Shown here: positions 15,532 through 17,804 of the stretch, piece after piece
How positions within the stretch are numbered: the stretch's first letter is position 1
Layout: each line of letters opens with the position of its first letter
Source of the DNA: Muribaculaceae bacterium
GTDB lineage: Bacteria > Bacteroidota > Bacteroidia > Bacteroidales > Muribaculaceae
DNA: 17,804 nt
NCBI GenBank assembly: GCA_016302215.1
Contig: JAEDNZ010000016.1
Span: 1 to 17,804 of the forward strand
Direction of reading: 5' to 3'
Notes under the pieces: generated by a model
Database searches by the model: none
The model's input: the letters and a program-made list of their open reading frames with translations, nothing else
Told to the model about the DNA's origin: nothing
Made by a program: the position numbers and the translations under genes

Positions 15532-17804
15532 TCATTCGAGGACGAGCATGGTCCAATATTTGAGGTTAGGCACAATGAGCTTGAGCGTGCGCCCTACCTG
15601 CTGGAATTTGAGGTCGATAGGCACGCCACCCAGATAGTCGGGCGAGGCCACCCAGGCGCGGGCCACCTTGCGGTCACAGTCGATATACAGCTCAATGCCG
15701 GTGAGTTCGTCGGGCTCAGGCTGGGTGCCTTGTATGTCGCGCCACTCGAGGAAGTCAGCCTTAGTGAAGTTGAGCAGATGATACACATACTTGCCATCGG
15801 CCACCTTAGCGCCGTGGACACCGATGCGGCCGGCACGCGGCGCCTGGTCCTTGGTCCACTGCGAGAGCTTATGAGTGGTACTGTAGAGGTTAGCGTTCAG
15901 CTCGCCGGTGTATTCAAAGAGCAAATTCTCGTATGCGGTGTTGAAGTCGTAGTAGTCGGTGATGGCGGCCACAAGCTCGTCAGTCATGCGGCGGCCGGCG
16001 TTGGGGAAGTATTCGGTAGTGAGCATATTGTATCCGGTGCCCAGCTCGAGGTGCGCTCCGCCGACGGAGAATATACAGGCATCAGCGAGGAGCACGCCGG
16101 GGGTGTTGAAATTGCCGCTGCCATCGTAGCAGTAGTTCAGATATGCAGCGAAGATGGTGCGCAGTTTATTACCCGAGTAGGAGTCGTTGCGCAGCTTGCA
16201 CTGATACATATCGTTGAAGGATGCCTGGTATTTCCATAACTCCTGGTAGCAAGCAGAGGCGGCGCCTGACGATGTTATCTGGTATTGAGCGTGGTCTGAG
16301 ACGCTGTTCATCACCATATATTTGTTGGGAAAGCGCTCTTTCATTTTCTTGATGAATTTGCCAAGACCTTCTTCCATATTTATCCAATTGCCATTGCTGT
16401 CATAGCGGTTGCCTCTACCGCCGAGTTGGTCAATCTGGAAGCCGTCAAAGTCAAGATTGTCAAAGACCTCCTTCATGCGGCCACCAAAATATGCAATCCA
16501 TTCATCGTTGCCGGGGTTTACAAGGTCAATGTTGCTCTTGCCGCCCGCCGTTATCAGGCCGTGATAATCGCGGTTGCCGTTAGCGTCCTGAACATACCAC
16601 GAAGTCTTAACGCCATCAGCAATATCCAGGCCATCCTGGTGGGCTTTGGCATCTTGTGGGGTGGTGCCGTAGGCCAGGTCATAGAAGAGCGTTTTCATAT
16701 TATATCCGTGCATGGTGCTCAGATAGTCTTTGATGGTTTGCTTGTGGATGGGTCGATAGAAGATGTCGGTGTAGTCGTCATCGGGGCAATATGGGCGGTG
16801 GTGCCTCCAGTGGCAATCTTGGAATTGCACCACGTTGATGTGGCGGCGGTTGAGGAAGGCCACGTCGCCCACGACGTCGCGGCCGGAGTCATACCAGGCG
16901 GCATATCCGTTGCGGGGGAAGCGGCACCAGTCGCTGCTGACATCGACGCCGATGGTGGCATAGATTGACTCGTAGCGTTTGCCGTCGGTGGTATAGGTGG
17001 TATATACATCTACGAGGTAGCCTTGATAGTCATCAGCCGGGGGCGTCCACGACCACCACTCCTGCACCAATTCGTGCTCATAGACCACCTCGCCGAGGTG
17101 GCGGTAGCGCACGCGCGCGCCGGCGGGGCGGTCGCCGGAGTATTGTATCCACACCTCTTCGCCGGGTGCATATCGCGCTTTGTTAGACCACAGCTTGTCG
17201 GCCACATAGTCGGCATGGCGAGTGGTAGTGGTGGGCGAGGTGCTGTCATGGTAAGTGATGTTGTCGGTTTCGTTGTAAGGCACCTGCACGTCAGAGTTGC
17301 CGTAAGCGTTGAGGCGAGTGTCTCCATAAGCGTTGAAGCGTGTGGGCTGCACGTCGGTGTCCCAATTGCCCACTTGCGTCACGGGGAGGAAATAACCGGA
17401 ATAAGATGTCTTGGTGGTGCCCACATAAACGTTGTCCCACCCGGTGGCAACGAGGCCGTCGGCAGCGGCGGCGTCCCAGCCGTTGCTGTCATCGACAAAT
17501 CCGACGAGAGCCACGGGCGTGGATACCATGGAGAGCTTCATCGTGTTCATATCCACGGTGATGGTGTAAGTGCCGGCGTTGGCAACAGTGTAGGTATTGT
17601 TGTCGCCGGAGGTCTTGATGATGTCGTATGTGCCGCCGTCATAGATTGAGGGGCGCGATGCTGATGATGCGCCATAACGGCGAGAGCCCAGGTCGCTCCA
17701 GTCTCCGGCATTGGCAGCCGGACAAGAAGCCAAGCAGAAGGTGTTGCCGGCATCAAAGGTAGCGGTGAGCCTGAACACATTATTGCCTATCGGGGTGAAA
17801 CGCG
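15532..17804 (-). CDS. Glycoside hydrolase family 66 paralogue, 5' end beyond the window
   Basis: The frame is open to the right edge and its last visible codons read RFTPIGNN, matching RFTPIGRD at residues 154-161 of the other GH66 protein. The N-terminus (signal peptide, first module and start of the second) is therefore outside the window. Roughly 757 residues are visible. Order: end of a SusE/F-like module, Ig-like domain (ARYAPGEE), GH66 barrel from RFPRNGYAAW, and a C-terminal beta domain ending KYWTMLVLE. The predicted nucleophile Asp (DFDGFQIDQLG) is encoded at 16429-16431 and the acid/base Glu (CYQELW) at 16240-16242, 63 residues apart as in the paralogue. An apparent GTG start at 17778 is internal to the conserved module and is not real. 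The barrel loops after the nucleophile differ (QLGGRGN against QVGWRGN), so specificity may differ. It is the most upstream visible gene of the operon. Confidence 0.9.
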   Translation of the reverse strand, partial: RFTPIGNNVFRLTATFDAGNTFCLASCPAANAGDWSDLGSRRYGASSASRPSIYDGGTYDIIKTSGDNNTYTVANAGTYTITVDMNTMKLSMVSTPVALVGFVDDSNGWDAAAADGLVATGWDNVYVGTTKTSYSGYFLPVTQVGNWDTDVQPTRFNAYGDTRLNAYGNSDVQVPYNETDNITYHDSTSPTTTTRHADYVADKLWSNKARYAPGEEVWIQYSGDRPAGARVRYRHLGEVVYEHELVQEWWSWTPPADDYQGYLVDVYTTYTTDGKRYESIYATIGVDVSSDWCRFPRNGYAAWYDSGRDVVGDVAFLNRRHINVVQFQDCHWRHHRPYCPDDDYTDIFYRPIHKQTIKDYLSTMHGYNMKTLFYDLAYGTTPQDAKAHQDGLDIADGVKTSWYVQDANGNRDYHGLITAGGKSNIDLVNPGNDEWIAYFGGRMKEVFDNLDFDGFQIDQLGGRGNRYDSNGNWINMEEGLGKFIKKMKERFPNKYMVMNSVSDHAQYQITSSGAASACYQELWKYQASFNDMYQCKLRNDSYSGNKLRTIFAAYLNYCYDGSGNFNTPGVLLADACIFSVGGAHLELGTGYNMLTTEYFPNAGRRMTDELVAAITDYYDFNTAYENLLFEYTGELNANLYSTTHKLSQWTKDQAPRAGRIGVHGAKVADGKYVYHLLNFTKADFLEWRDIQGTQPEPDELTGIELYIDCDRKVARAWVASPDYLGGVPIDLKFQQVGRTLKLIVPNLKYWTMLVLE

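Noticed and set aside
17776..17778. GTG at 17778 as the start of the second GH66
   Set aside because: The frame continues upstream to the window edge, and the residues before it match the paralogue, so this codon is internal.
1..17804. tRNA, rRNA, CRISPR array, insertion sequence or prophage
   Set aside because: No cloverleaf, rRNA-like, regularly spaced repeat, transposase or phage structural gene was seen on either strand.

Overview
The window looks like a chromosome segment of a GC-rich member of the order Bacteroidales, with Muribaculaceae-type gut bacteria as my best guess. Reasons: several lipoproteins pair DUF4493-type domains with a C-terminal PCMD-type domain, a combination typical of Bacteroidetes; the lipoprotein signals are followed by acidic residues; SusE/SusF-like glycan-binding modules are present; one protein ends in a Por/T9SS-like sorting domain; and promoters match the Bacteroidetes TAnnTTTG -7 element. 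The genus-level placement is inference. I see no tRNA, rRNA, CRISPR, insertion sequence or phage gene.

Left part (1-7030, minus strand). Three lipoprotein genes are transcribed leftwards from one promoter near 7022-7029: an 818-residue DUF4493+PCMD protein, a 429-residue DUF4493 protein with an Asp-Pro linker and no PCMD, and a 717-residue DUF4493+PCMD protein. The gaps between them are 16 and 6 bases, so they form an operon, closed by a hairpin at 958-992. Further left is the 5' part of a separate secreted protein of unknown function, which runs off the window edge and has an exported N-terminus.

Centre (7154-11240). These are housekeeping genes: a class A penicillin-binding protein (plus strand), the DNA polymerase III delta subunit holA (minus strand, convergent with the PBP), and, divergent from holA, a small HsdR-N-type PD-(D/E)XK protein. 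Matches to the Bacteroidetes promoter consensus lie in front of the PBP and the HsdR-N gene. Both place the true start downstream of the longest open frame.

Right part (11295-17804, minus strand). A likely operon reads from right to left: a GH66 dextranase-like enzyme (5' end outside the window), a SusE/F-like multi-module secreted protein with a T9SS-type C-terminal domain, and a second full-length GH66 enzyme. Gaps are 29 and 23 bases. Both GH66 proteins keep the predicted nucleophile Asp and acid/base Glu. The enzyme N-termini and the middle protein share the same small beta-module. Together they suggest capture and cleavage of an alpha-1,6-glucan such as dextran. No SusC/SusD pair is visible, though it could lie beyond the right edge.
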